A stretch of DNA of 64,000 bases, from assembly GCA_030431975.1 (NCBI GenBank), contig JAUIHP010000011.1, positions 1 to 64,000 on the forward strand, in the 5' to 3' direction. A program made the position numbers and the translations under genes. Positions 17,564 to 25,634 of the stretch are shown here, one piece after another (within the stretch, counting starts at the first letter, position 1; each line of letters opens with the position of its first letter). A model generated the notes under the pieces. It worked only from the letters and a program-made list of their open reading frames with translations. It was not told where the DNA came from and did no database searches. The DNA comes from a bacterium. GTDB lineage: Bacteria; Eisenbacteria; RBG-16-71-46; CAIMUX01.

Positions 17564-18271
17564 ATGAGCACCCATGAATCGAAGTCGCGGATCAAGGTGG
17601 ACTTGAAACAGGACAGGGAAAGCACAGCACACGCGCTTCGCAACTTGGCCGATGCGATCGAAGGGGGTGTGGTCTCCGTTCGCTACGGCGACAAACGATC
17701 CGTGCTGGTGCCGACGGCAACGACGGAACTGAGTCTCAAGGCCAAGGCTGACGAGAAGGAACAAAGTCTCCGCGTCACGTTGACCTGGGGACCTCGACCG
17801 AAGGCGCCGCAGGATCAGAAGGACTTGTCGATCGAAGCTCATGCGATTGCGGAATCGATAATGAACAACGACTCGAGTCAGACGACATCGCCGGAACCGG
17901 CTCTTCGCGCGAGTACCCGTAAGTTGGTGCCTCCGAGCACAAATCCGGATCACGACTCGGACCTGTCTGCCATGCCTGAAGACATGGAGCAGGTCGAACG
18001 CTTGGCTGCGGATCAATGGCTTCACCAGGATCTCTACTCGAAGGCCCAGGAAGCCGAGATCGATGGACGATCCGGACTGTCGAAGTCAGAGTTGATCGAC
18101 GCACTCATCGCCTCCGGCGAAGGTCCGATGACCTGGACCCACGAGGAGATCTACGACAAGGCCGGTGAACTGGAGATCCCGGGACGTTCCGAGATGACAA
18201 AGACGGAGTTGCTGATGGATCTGGCTGCGGCAACCCAGCACGGCCTGGCGAGAGAGATGGCCACGGAGTAG
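17564..18271 (+). CDS. amphi-Trp domain protein with two Rho-N/SAP-like motifs
   Basis: Cytoplasmic protein of 235 residues. Residues about 8-78 match the amphi-Trp pattern (AHALRNLADAIEGGVVSV...LRVTLTW), a small domain of unknown role. A Ser/Pro-rich linker follows. Residues about 163-192 and 198-226 are two related 30-residue motifs (DLYSKAQEAEIDGRSGLSKS and EIYDKAGELEIPGRSEMTKT) resembling Rho N-terminal or SAP-like helix-extended-loop units, which often bind nucleic acid. AAGGAGG lies 8 bases before the ATG. A terminator follows 26 bases after the stop. A nucleic-acid-associated regulatory role is inferred only. Confidence 0.8.
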   Translation: MSTHESKSRIKVDLKQDRESTAHALRNLADAIEGGVVSVRYGDKRSVLVPTATTELSLKAKADEKEQSLRVTLTWGPRPKAPQDQKDLSIEAHAIAESIMNNDSSQTTSPEPALRASTRKLVPPSTNPDHDSDLSAMPEDMEQVERLAADQWLHQDLYSKAQEAEIDGRSGLSKSELIDALIASGEGPMTWTHEEIYDKAGELEIPGRSEMTKTELLMDLAAATQHGLAREMATE

Positions 18272-18296
18272 AGAATCAGTTTTCGAAGCAACCGGG

Positions 18297-18331
18297 AAGT
18301 CGGCGGCCGAGGTCGCCGACTTTCTGGTTTT
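18297..18331 (+). terminator. Rho-independent terminator after the amphi-Trp gene
   Basis: A perfect 9-bp stem AAGTCGGCG (18297-18305) / CGCCGACTT (18314-18322) has an 8-base loop and a following T-rich stretch TCTGGTTTT. It separates the gene from the LuxR-type regulator. Confidence 0.7.
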
Positions 18332-18418
18332 GTGGCAGAATTCTCCTGCGCGATTCGAGTCTGCGAGAAAACCGCTCCAGGCGTGAAGTCGGCGCCGCCT
18401 TTTCGAGGAGGGTTCGCC

Positions 18419-19072
18419 TTGCGACTGATCATTCTGTGCCAGGAAACGGTTCTCGCCGAGGGCTTGACCTGCCTTCTTTCGGAGTGTGTCGACGAGATCT
18501 CACTCGAAGTCGTGGGCGCCGCCGAAGGCGGAGAGGAAGGGCTGGAACTCGCCACTCGTGTGAGTCCGGACGTCGCCGTCGTTGCTCTTCAGCTGAAGGA
18601 CGCGAACGGAGTCGACGTCACTCAGCGCCTCAAAGATGAGGTCAAGAACATCGAAGTGCTGATCCTCGCCTCTGATCCGTCGACGGAACCACTTCGGGAG
18701 GCACTGGCTGCCGGCGCCCTCGGGTACGTGACCAAGGATGTAGAAAAGGACGAGTTGATCCGTGCCCTCAAGTCGATCGCGGAAGGAAAAACGTACCTGA
18801 GTTCGGAAGCAGCGACCGCCCTCGTCGACTCCACGGTCCACGGGGACACGGACGGAGACCCGGTGTTTTCGCGACTCTCTCCGCGGGAGCGGGAGGTCCT
18901 CCAATTGCTGGCCGAAGGCCTCGGCGCGAAGGAAACGGCACAGAAACTCTGCATCAGTTCCAAGACCGTCGACACCCATCGGCGCAACATCATGGAGAAG
19001 TTGGAGACCGATAACGTCGCCGATCTCGTCAAGCACGCGATTCGCGCCGGCCTCACTACCCTGAAGACGTAG
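18419..19072 (+). CDS. NarL/LuxR-type regulator with an aspartate-less receiver domain
   Basis: DNA-binding regulator of 217 residues. Residues 1-120 have the fold pattern of a receiver domain, including the conserved Lys (GYVTKD, Lys106). The phosphoacceptor Asp position is Ala57 (PDVAVVALQL) and the acidic pair near the N-terminus is Gln-Glu (ILCQET), so aspartyl phosphorylation should not occur. Residues about 152-212 are a complete LuxR helix-turn-helix (LSPREREVLQLLAEG...ISSKTVDTHRRNIMEKL). TTG at 18419 is chosen because GAGGAGGG lies 6 bases upstream and the protein then begins as receivers do; the upstream ATG at 18332 lies just behind a terminator. No sensor kinase is adjacent. Confidence 0.88.
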   Translation: MRLIILCQETVLAEGLTCLLSECVDEISLEVVGAAEGGEEGLELATRVSPDVAVVALQLKDANGVDVTQRLKDEVKNIEVLILASDPSTEPLREALAAGALGYVTKDVEKDELIRALKSIAEGKTYLSSEAATALVDSTVHGDTDGDPVFSRLSPREREVLQLLAEGLGAKETAQKLCISSKTVDTHRRNIMEKLETDNVADLVKHAIRAGLTTLKT

Positions 19073-19193
19073 TTGTTCCTTTCATGAAGTCGAGTCTGCC
19101 CACAGGCACAGCGTCTCCGCCTCGCCAAGACCTTCATGAATCGATCGGGCTGGTAGCCTTGACCTCTATTGAACCGTTGCAGTGGAGTCGTAC

Positions 19194-20651
19194 GTGACAA
19201 TCTTCTTTAGTTTGGCCATGACACTGCTGGTGCTCCAGGGAGGAAACGACGTCGACTCCCCGCTGGAACCGCTGCAGTCGCTCGACCGTGAGGTCGCGGT
19301 CGACGCCGTTACTGAGGACACGACGATCACGAATCGACTGCGAGAGATCCTCGACACGACGGGCCGATACGGCAACGTGACCGTGGATGTGCGCCACGGC
19401 GTCGTCTTCTTCGAGGGACAGGTCCGGGACGAGAGTGAAGGTGCCTGGCTCGGCGATCTCGCGGCACGAACCGAGGGCGTCGTCGCCGTCTCAAACCGAG
19501 TTCGGGTTCCCGACCCTCCTGCCTGGAGCCTGACACCAGCCACAACCGAGCTGAGACGGATCTGGAGGGACATCCTCGCCGCCGCTCCGAGATTCATTAT
19601 CGGGCTCTTCGTCATGTTCGTCGCGGGCTTCCTTCTTCGCTCGATCCTCCGCCCGCTGGTACGCCGGTTCGTCGCACGGCAGAAGAGCGAGCTTCTCAAG
19701 ACGGTTACGGAGAAGCTGATTTCGATCGCGGTCTGGATTGTTGCTCTCTACATCTTCCTTCAGATCTCGGGGCTGACCCAGATTGCCGTCACGGTAGTCG
19801 GAGGAACCGGAGTCCTGGGAATTGTTCTCGGCTTCGCTTTCCGCGACATCGCCGAGAACTTCCTGGCCAGCATTCTCATCAGTATTCAGAAGCCCTTCCG
19901 CTACGGGGACACGATTGCCGTCGACGACCATGTTGGAGTCGTGCAGCGAGTCACTCCGCGGGGAACGATCCTCATGGACTTCAACGGGAATCACATCCAG
20001 ATCGCCAACGCCACCGTCTACAAGAGCACGATCAAGAACTTCACCGCCAATCCCAATGTGCGGCAGGACTTCACCGTCGGCATCGGCTACGACGCCAGCA
20101 TCTCCCGAGCCCAGGAGATCGTCATGGAAACGATCTGCGGCCATTCAGCCGTCTTGGAGGAGCCAAAGCCCCTGGTACTAGTCGAGCATCTGGCCTCGGC
20201 GACGATCAACTTGCGCATTTACTTTTGGGTCGACGGCAACCGACACAGCAAGGTGAAGGTCCGTTCCGCGCTGATGCGGCTCGTGTTGCAGGCATTGAAC
20301 GAGGCTGGAGTCAGCATGCCGGACGACGCTCGCGAGATCATCTTCCCGCACGGAGTCCCGGTAAGGATGGAATGCCAACCGGCGACTGGGGCGCCTTCCC
20401 CAGCAGGCGAAACAGCTACCGTTGATAGACCGCCCGCGAAGGAAGAACGTTCGGACGATAGCGTCTCGGGAAGCGTGCCCCGTCGTGGCTTGCCCCGTCA
20501 AACCCTGCCCGCGACCGAGTCCGCGCCCGAAGAATCATCCGACGAGTCGACCGAAGCCGAGGGGGACCTCGCCAGCGAAACCGCCGAGTTGAACGAGCAG
20601 GCGAGATTGTCACGACAGCCGGAAGAGGGAGCGGACATCCTGGCGCGTTGA
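19194..20651 (+). CDS. MscS-type mechanosensitive channel with N-terminal BON domain
   Basis: Channel opened by membrane tension to relieve osmotic shock. The 485-residue protein has a signal-like helix, then a BON domain at about 40-105 (TITNRLREILD...VTVDVRHGVVFFEGQV), transmembrane helices near 130-155 and 172-190, and the pore helix region (VLGIVLGFAFRDIAENFLAS) near 205. The MscS beta and C-terminal alpha/beta domains extend to about 390. The last ~95 residues are Pro/Glu/Ser-rich and disordered. BON domains bind lipid or peptidoglycan and would sit in the periplasm. GTG at 19194 has GGAG 5 bases upstream; an earlier GTG at 19182 is possible. Confidence 0.9.
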   Translation: MTIFFSLAMTLLVLQGGNDVDSPLEPLQSLDREVAVDAVTEDTTITNRLREILDTTGRYGNVTVDVRHGVVFFEGQVRDESEGAWLGDLAARTEGVVAVSNRVRVPDPPAWSLTPATTELRRIWRDILAAAPRFIIGLFVMFVAGFLLRSILRPLVRRFVARQKSELLKTVTEKLISIAVWIVALYIFLQISGLTQIAVTVVGGTGVLGIVLGFAFRDIAENFLASILISIQKPFRYGDTIAVDDHVGVVQRVTPRGTILMDFNGNHIQIANATVYKSTIKNFTANPNVRQDFTVGIGYDASISRAQEIVMETICGHSAVLEEPKPLVLVEHLASATINLRIYFWVDGNRHSKVKVRSALMRLVLQALNEAGVSMPDDAREIIFPHGVPVRMECQPATGAPSPAGETATVDRPPAKEERSDDSVSGSVPRRGLPRQTLPATESAPEESSDESTEAEGDLASETAELNEQARLSRQPEEGADILAR

Positions 20652-20867
20652 CGACCTGTCGCGAAACGGAGTCATCCCACGGAGTCATCCATTGGCTGAC
20701 CCAAGAATCAGCATCTGACCGATACTCTTCGACGCTCGATCTCTTCTAGGGTCATCTCTGTCGCCGGTGGAAGCCGTCGGCAGGAAACGTGCGGCAGCCC
20801 GTTCAGTGATTGTCACCTGTAGACCCCACACGACTGGCCGGGTTGTCGCGGTTTCACCCTTTGAAGC

Positions 20868-20901
20868 AAACGCGAAGAACGGAGCACCGTTCTTCGCGTT
20901 T
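20868..20901. terminator. Bidirectional terminator between convergent genes
   Basis: A perfect 15-bp inverted repeat AAACGCGAAGAACGG / CCGTTCTTCGCGTTT with a 4-base loop AGCA. It is followed by TTTCCTCTT on the plus side and TTTGCTTC on the minus side. It lies between the MscS gene (plus, ends 20651) and the PRC-barrel gene (minus, ends 20947) in an otherwise empty 295-base gap. Confidence 0.88.
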
Positions 20902-20946
20902 CCTCTTCCGCCCGCATCACCTGTTGCCTTCCAACGGCGTGCGAGT

Positions 20947-21303
20947 CTAGTGAACCGGCGTCGTCAGATAGTAGGAGTGGATCGACTCGGCCCAGGTCGG
21001 ATCGGCGAAGTTGGGCCAGTTGTCCTTGTTGAACCCCGGCGCGTTCTCCATTCGCTCCTTCGGCGCGTCGAGAACCATCTCGTGATTCTTGGTGTCGACG
21101 CTGAACGCCTTCCACGGCACTGCGAAGAGCTTGTCGCCCATTCCCAGGATGCCCCCGTGCGAGACGACGGCATAGCCGATCGCACCGGAGTGGATGTCGA
21201 GCATGACCTCTTCGATCTTGCCCAGCTCTTCGCCCTTCGTGTTCCGGACGGTGTTGCCGTTGATGGAGCCGGCGGACAGTAGGCGGGGATTGTGAGTAGT
21301 CAT
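20947..21303 (-). CDS. PRC-barrel domain protein
   Basis: Small protein of 118 residues. Residues about 10-85 match the PRC-barrel fold (LLSAGSINGNTVRNTKGEEL, then GKIEEVMLDIHSGAIGYAV, DKLFAVPWKAFSVD, MVLDAPKERM), a domain used in photosynthetic reaction-centre H subunits, RimM and many stress-linked small proteins. The C-terminal 30 residues are Asn/Trp/Tyr-rich. AAGGAG ends 7 bases before the ATG at 21303. It has no operon partner; such genes are often stress-induced in other bacteria, but nothing in this sequence shows how this one is regulated. Confidence 0.88.
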   Translation of the reverse strand: MTTHNPRLLSAGSINGNTVRNTKGEELGKIEEVMLDIHSGAIGYAVVSHGGILGMGDKLFAVPWKAFSVDTKNHEMVLDAPKERMENAPGFNKDNWPNFADPTWAESIHSYYLTTPVH

Positions 21304-21744
21304 TTGAAGACTCCTTTCCATGAAGTTTCCACGTAGTTGTTTCGTAGCCCGGACGGTTGACGACGGGTGTCCTCGGTGACTCCCTTCGTGAGTCGCGCGA
21401 GCTCGCGGTCCGTGCGGATCAAGACCGCGTTGCGTCCTGTTGTCATGGATCGAAGCAATGTCCATACCAAGTCCGCCGCGCATCCGGCAGACTCCGCCCA
21501 TCACGGAACGGTCCCTAAAAACACGGCTCGGGCCGATTTTGGGAGGCCGAACGGACTCGGTTGCCGAGCCAGGATCCGTCGGCCGATCGTTGCTCTTTGT
21601 GTACGGCCTACAAAGCTCGTTGCGAGTTTGCAAACCACGGACCCCTTCCGCTTTTCGGCTGGACACCAACCCGGCTTCGGGTCCAACCTGCCGGTCTGAA
21701 GTGACACCGAAGGTCGGCGTAAGACCGAGTCGAAGGAGGCTGTC
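21304..21744. other. Divergent intergenic region, 441 bases
   Basis: Lies between the PRC-barrel gene (minus) and the aminotransferase (plus). No supported gene; frames here lack ribosome-binding sites and run antisense into each other. No strong hairpin or palindrome noticed. Confidence 0.4.
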
Positions 21745-22962
21745 GTGGGATCGCTGGACCGGGTTCGTGAAATCCTTCCGCAGGACGTTCTGGAAGTCGT
21801 GGAACGGGAAACCCCGATTCCAACCATTGCCCAAACGGCAGGTCGGCTTTCCCGGGAAGACCCGACTTTCGTTCGCGCCGACATCGGACAGATCGTCTCC
21901 GTCGATTCGGAACTGGAAGTCCTTTATGGCCCACCTGTCGGAATCGAACCGCTCCGCGAGGCTCTCGCAGAGTTCTGGTCCCTGACCTTCCGGGTGGCCG
22001 AGCACACCGGAACAGCGCTGAAGCCTGAAAACGTTGCGGTCACGACCGGCGCAGCGGAAGCCCTCACTCTTCTCTTTCGCTGCTTCGGATCCGAGAAGAC
22101 CGTCGCACTACCCCGCGGCTACTGGGAGAACTACGTCAACGGCGTCGCTCTCGGCCGGGGCCGCCCCGTGGTCGTGGACTACTTCGATGCGCAGGGCCGA
22201 CTCGACATCGATGGACTTTCCCGCCAGATCGACGAAATGAACGTCCGCTGCCTCGTCTCCAACTTCCCCAGCAATCCGACCGGCGCCGTTCTCAGCGAGG
22301 AGGATGCGGAACAGATCGCACGACTCGTCCAGGACAAGGACATCGTCATGATTGCGGACGAGGTCTACAGTCGGCTTCGCTTCGACGGGCACTCTCCCAT
22401 CTCACTGCTGCCTTTCGCTCCGAGCCATGTTGTCAGCATCAGTTCCGCATCAAAGGAGTATCTGCTGCCCGGCGCCCGCGTCGGCTACATCCTGAGTGCC
22501 CGATCTGAACTGACGAACGCGGTGCTCCGAAAACTGATTCGCGCGAACACGGCCAGCCCCAACGTTCTCGGACAGGAACGCGTACTGGCTTTGTTGCAGG
22601 AAGATCTGAAAGCGCTTCGTGCCGGTGAGGAACCGGCGCTACTTGTGAAGATCCGGGCCGAACTCTCGGCCCGACGGGACCAACTCGTTTCCGTGCTGTC
22701 TCGTCACGGAATGAGTACGGTCGGACGTCCCGATCATGAACCGATGGGAACCATCTTCCTGATGGCCGGGCTACCGGAATGGTGGTCGGGCAACGACACG
22801 GAGTTCGTCGACGCCGCGCTGGAAAGAAAGGCGTTCAGCGCAATTCCGGGATCGGCATTTGGGATCCCGGAATCGGTTCGTTTCTCTTTCGGATCGATGG
22901 AGGCCAAGTCCATTCAGGAACTCGACCGACGGTTGCAGGAGTGGAAGGCCGGCATCTCCTGA
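21745..22962 (+). CDS. Class I/II PLP-dependent aminotransferase
   Basis: Fold-type I aminotransferase of 405 residues. It shows YGPPVGIEPLREALA (61-75), the NPTG substrate/cofactor motif at 177-180, Asp205 and Tyr208 (ADEVYS), and the PLP Schiff-base lysine Lys237 (SISSASKEYLLPGARVGY). GTG at 21745 is preceded by AAGGAGG 5 bases away. Substrate specificity cannot be read from the sequence: aspartate, aromatic or kynurenine-type are possible. It has no pathway partners on either side, so it is probably monocistronic. Confidence 0.9.
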   Translation: MGSLDRVREILPQDVLEVVERETPIPTIAQTAGRLSREDPTFVRADIGQIVSVDSELEVLYGPPVGIEPLREALAEFWSLTFRVAEHTGTALKPENVAVTTGAAEALTLLFRCFGSEKTVALPRGYWENYVNGVALGRGRPVVVDYFDAQGRLDIDGLSRQIDEMNVRCLVSNFPSNPTGAVLSEEDAEQIARLVQDKDIVMIADEVYSRLRFDGHSPISLLPFAPSHVVSISSASKEYLLPGARVGYILSARSELTNAVLRKLIRANTASPNVLGQERVLALLQEDLKALRAGEEPALLVKIRAELSARRDQLVSVLSRHGMSTVGRPDHEPMGTIFLMAGLPEWWSGNDTEFVDAALERKAFSAIPGSAFGIPESVRFSFGSMEAKSIQELDRRLQEWKAGIS

Positions 22963-23028
22963 GTCCGCAGCTCTTTCGTCGACATCGTGAGGTTGCAACC
23001 GCCGGAGGTTGACCCTTCCGGGGTTGCC

Positions 23029-23802
23029 CTATTTGCTCTCTTCCACCGTCTCGAGAAGTGCTTCGACCTCTGCCGGAAGCTTGAAGATGGCATCCGGAAG
23101 CTCGCCGTTGATCTCGACCTCGGAGAACGACAGGACCTGCTCCATCCCCGCCGCGTACAGCACCATCTCCGTCGGCACTTTGATTCCGCTCGTTTCCTTG
23201 AACTCGGAAACGGACATGCTGGCCGCGATGTCCCCCATTTGGTGATGGACGGTCATCTCGATCCGGTGGGGCAAACCCGTCTCGACATCATAGAAGTGGG
23301 TCTCCGGCTCTCCCGTGATCGGCATCATGACCAGCTTGTAACAGGGATGGCCGTTGATCTCCTCGATGGCCACGCACTCCATGCTCTTGTAGTGCTCTTC
23401 CGGTCGAGTCATCCACGCCGTGTCCGCTTGCCGAAGTGCAGTCTCTCGCTCTTTCCCGTCCTTGATTCGTGCGCCCGTCATCAGGGAGTTTTCCCACGCG
23501 ACGCCGTCGATGATGCCTTCCATCTGGACACCGGCGCCGGGAATTTCGATGCGGGTGACGTGCTCGCCCGGCAGCTTCGTGTACATGGCGATGGGGCCGG
23601 TGATCCCCATAGCCGCCAGCTTGAACTCACCCTTCAGGGAAACGGTCTCGACCTTTTCCCAGGCATCCATTCCGCCGGTGGCATTGATGTACTTGCCCAG
23701 AACGTCGGAAGCGGCCGGTAGGTTTTCCGCGCGAAGCGTTGCCGCCGAGAAAAGACAAAGGAACAAGGTGAGGCCGGCGAGGCCTGAGGCTTTGAGTTTC
23801 AT
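23029..23802 (-). CDS. Exported LolA/LolB-like lipoprotein-sorting fold protein
   Basis: Periplasmic protein of 257 residues. The signal peptide (MKLKASGLAGLTLFLCLFSA...LRAE) precedes a pattern seen in outer-membrane lipoprotein-sorting-like proteins: LPAASDVLGKYINATGG, EKVETVSLKGEF, a run of antiparallel strands with INGHPCYKLVMMP and LPHRIEMTVH, and a final FKLPAEVEAL. This half-barrel fold cradles acyl chains in LolA/LolB; here the ligand is unknown. AGGAGG ends 9 bases before the ATG. It is followed upstream by the co-oriented S41 protease, about 100 bases away. Confidence 0.8.
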   Translation of the reverse strand: MKLKASGLAGLTLFLCLFSAATLRAENLPAASDVLGKYINATGGMDAWEKVETVSLKGEFKLAAMGITGPIAMYTKLPGEHVTRIEIPGAGVQMEGIIDGVAWENSLMTGARIKDGKERETALRQADTAWMTRPEEHYKSMECVAIEEINGHPCYKLVMMPITGEPETHFYDVETGLPHRIEMTVHHQMGDIAASMSVSEFKETSGIKVPTEMVLYAAGMEQVLSFSEVEINGELPDAIFKLPAEVEALLETVEESK

Positions 23803-23899
23803 TTCGAGATTCCTCCTATTGTGTCAGGCAGCTTCGCACGCGATGCCACCGAACCAGTCTCGAGTTCAACATGAGTACCCCGAAGTCGGAATGCCGTTC

Positions 23900-25522
23900 T
23901 CATTCGGGATCGATGGACTGAATTTTCCCACTGCGGATCCATTCCAGAGCTTCCGTCAGAACAGGGTCGGGGTCTTCGTAGAGATCCATCCGGTCAAAGT
24001 CGACCTCGACGTGCGGAATGACCCCCTCCTGCTCCAAGCGTTCGCCTCCCGTCGTCTGATAGTCCGCGACGACAAAGAGAAAGCCGTCACCGTTGGGCAA
24101 CCGCTGAATGTTGGCCGGCAAGGCCAGTCCCGCAGTTCGGCGGCCAAAGAGTCGACCGACCTCGGTATCCTTGATGGCCGCAGAAAACAACTCGGCGGAA
24201 CTGATCGAGAGTTCGTCGGTCAGAACCGCGACCTTGCCTTTGAATGCGTTCGGGCGCGGGTTGGCGAAGAACTTGAGGTCGGCGCCGCGCATCTTCAGCC
24301 GACCGAGTTGCTCCGGCTCATGCACGAACCAACCCACGATACCCTGGATCATGGCCATGATCCCGCCGTAGTTCCCGCGGACATCGAGAATGATTCCGTC
24401 TTTGTCATGGAACTCTTCGATCGACTTCTGGATGAACGGCATGACCGTCTCGGGGGCCATGAAGAGAGAGAAACCGATGACGCCGACGTCTCCGAGATCG
24501 CGCGAGTAGGTGGACACGACCTGTTCCGGCAGCGCTCCCAGCGTCGTGGCCACTCCGTTCCAAGGTTGGACGGTGAGCTCGACGGCTTGCGTATCTCCGG
24601 GCATCCGACAGAACTCGATCTCCAACCGATCGCCAATGGCGCCGTCGAGGCGAGACTTGGCGGCAAAGGCAACATCGGTTTCCAAACGGCTGACCGACGT
24701 TTCCTCCAGTTCCCGAAGGACCTCGATCAGTGAGTCGACCGACTGGCCGTCAATGGAAAGCAGCTGATCGCCGGGCAGCATGCCCGCAGCTTCGGCGCTT
24801 GACCCGTCTTCGATCCCGGTAACGACAACCTGGTCGTCGATGAAGCGGACGTCGAGGCCGACGTTGCCCTCCGGGGGCAGGTCCTCTTCAGAGTCGGAGT
24901 CGGAGTCGGAACCTGAGTCTGAATCTGAATCTGATTCGGAACCGGAGTCAGAGTCTGCGGCGAGACCTGATTCTGAGTCGTGGTCTTCCTCAGGATCAGA
25001 CCCGGATTCCGACTCGGAACCCTGCCCAGAGTCAGACATCGAGTCAGAGCTTGCGTCGGAATCACTGGAAGCTCGGTCGCCCGTATCGTCGCCGGACCCT
25101 TTACCCGACCCCGACTCGCCGTTCGGATCGGAACCCGAATTCGCCTCGTCCGACTCGCTGTCATCCGAAGTGCCTTCCTCTTCATAGACAACTTCGTAGG
25201 AGTCCCTCGGAATCACCGCAAAGTGGGACTCTCCCAGCGACATGGCCAGGGCGATGAGGTAGCTGCGGGCTTCGTCCTCACTTTCCGCGCCCTCGAGTTC
25301 GATACGCAGCTCATCGGACGCCGCATGCCACTCGTCGTCGAGCCGCTCCTCATTGGGGTACCGCGCTTCGATCGTCTCGCGGATCACATCGAAGGAGAGG
25401 AGAAACTCATTCAGACGACCTGCGGAGATCTGGGCGTCTGCTGAAGAGACCAACAGCAACAGGCCGCAAACGGGCCAAAGCAAACAGGAACGTAGAATCG
25501 GACAGCCTCCTACGACGAACAT
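23900..25522 (-). CDS. Exported S41 peptidase with PDZ domain and Ser/Asp-rich spacer
   Basis: C-terminal-processing-type serine protease of 540 residues: signal peptide (1-30), N-terminal helical domain (about 35-115), then a ~97-residue low-complexity stretch (118-214) of Ser, Asp, Glu and Gly with many SD and SE dipeptides. A PDZ domain (about 219-312, VGLDVRFIDD...MLPGDQLLSIDG) and the S41 catalytic domain follow. GIILDVRGNYGG is at 376-387. The nucleophile is probably Ser441 in ISSAE, with Lys later in the fold less certain. Typical family members lack the SD spacer. ATG at 25522 begins the signal peptide; its ribosome-binding site is weak, and a TTG at 25588 with GAGG is an alternative. 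Substrate unknown. Confidence 0.88.
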   Translation of the reverse strand: MFVVGGCPILRSCLLWPVCGLLLLVSSADAQISAGRLNEFLLSFDVIRETIEARYPNEERLDDEWHAASDELRIELEGAESEDEARSYLIALAMSLGESHFAVIPRDSYEVVYEEEGTSDDSESDEANSGSDPNGESGSGKGSGDDTGDRASSDSDASSDSMSDSGQGSESESGSDPEEDHDSESGLAADSDSGSESDSDSDSGSDSDSDSEEDLPPEGNVGLDVRFIDDQVVVTGIEDGSSAEAAGMLPGDQLLSIDGQSVDSLIEVLRELEETSVSRLETDVAFAAKSRLDGAIGDRLEIEFCRMPGDTQAVELTVQPWNGVATTLGALPEQVVSTYSRDLGDVGVIGFSLFMAPETVMPFIQKSIEEFHDKDGIILDVRGNYGGIMAMIQGIVGWFVHEPEQLGRLKMRGADLKFFANPRPNAFKGKVAVLTDELSISSAELFSAAIKDTEVGRLFGRRTAGLALPANIQRLPNGDGFLFVVADYQTTGGERLEQEGVIPHVEVDFDRMDLYEDPDPVLTEALEWIRSGKIQSIDPE

Positions 25523-25634
25523 TGTCCCGGCGTCAGATTGCCGGAAGCGGGTTATCTCCAGCGGCGCGGACTCACCACTTCGATACAACGCGAACCTCGG
25601 TGGATTCTACGAAATCTCGGTAAGTTTCGCCGCT

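Noticed and set aside
20671-20691. Short direct repeat CGGAGTCATCC in the gap after the channel gene
   Set aside because: Only two copies, no flanking structure, and probably chance.
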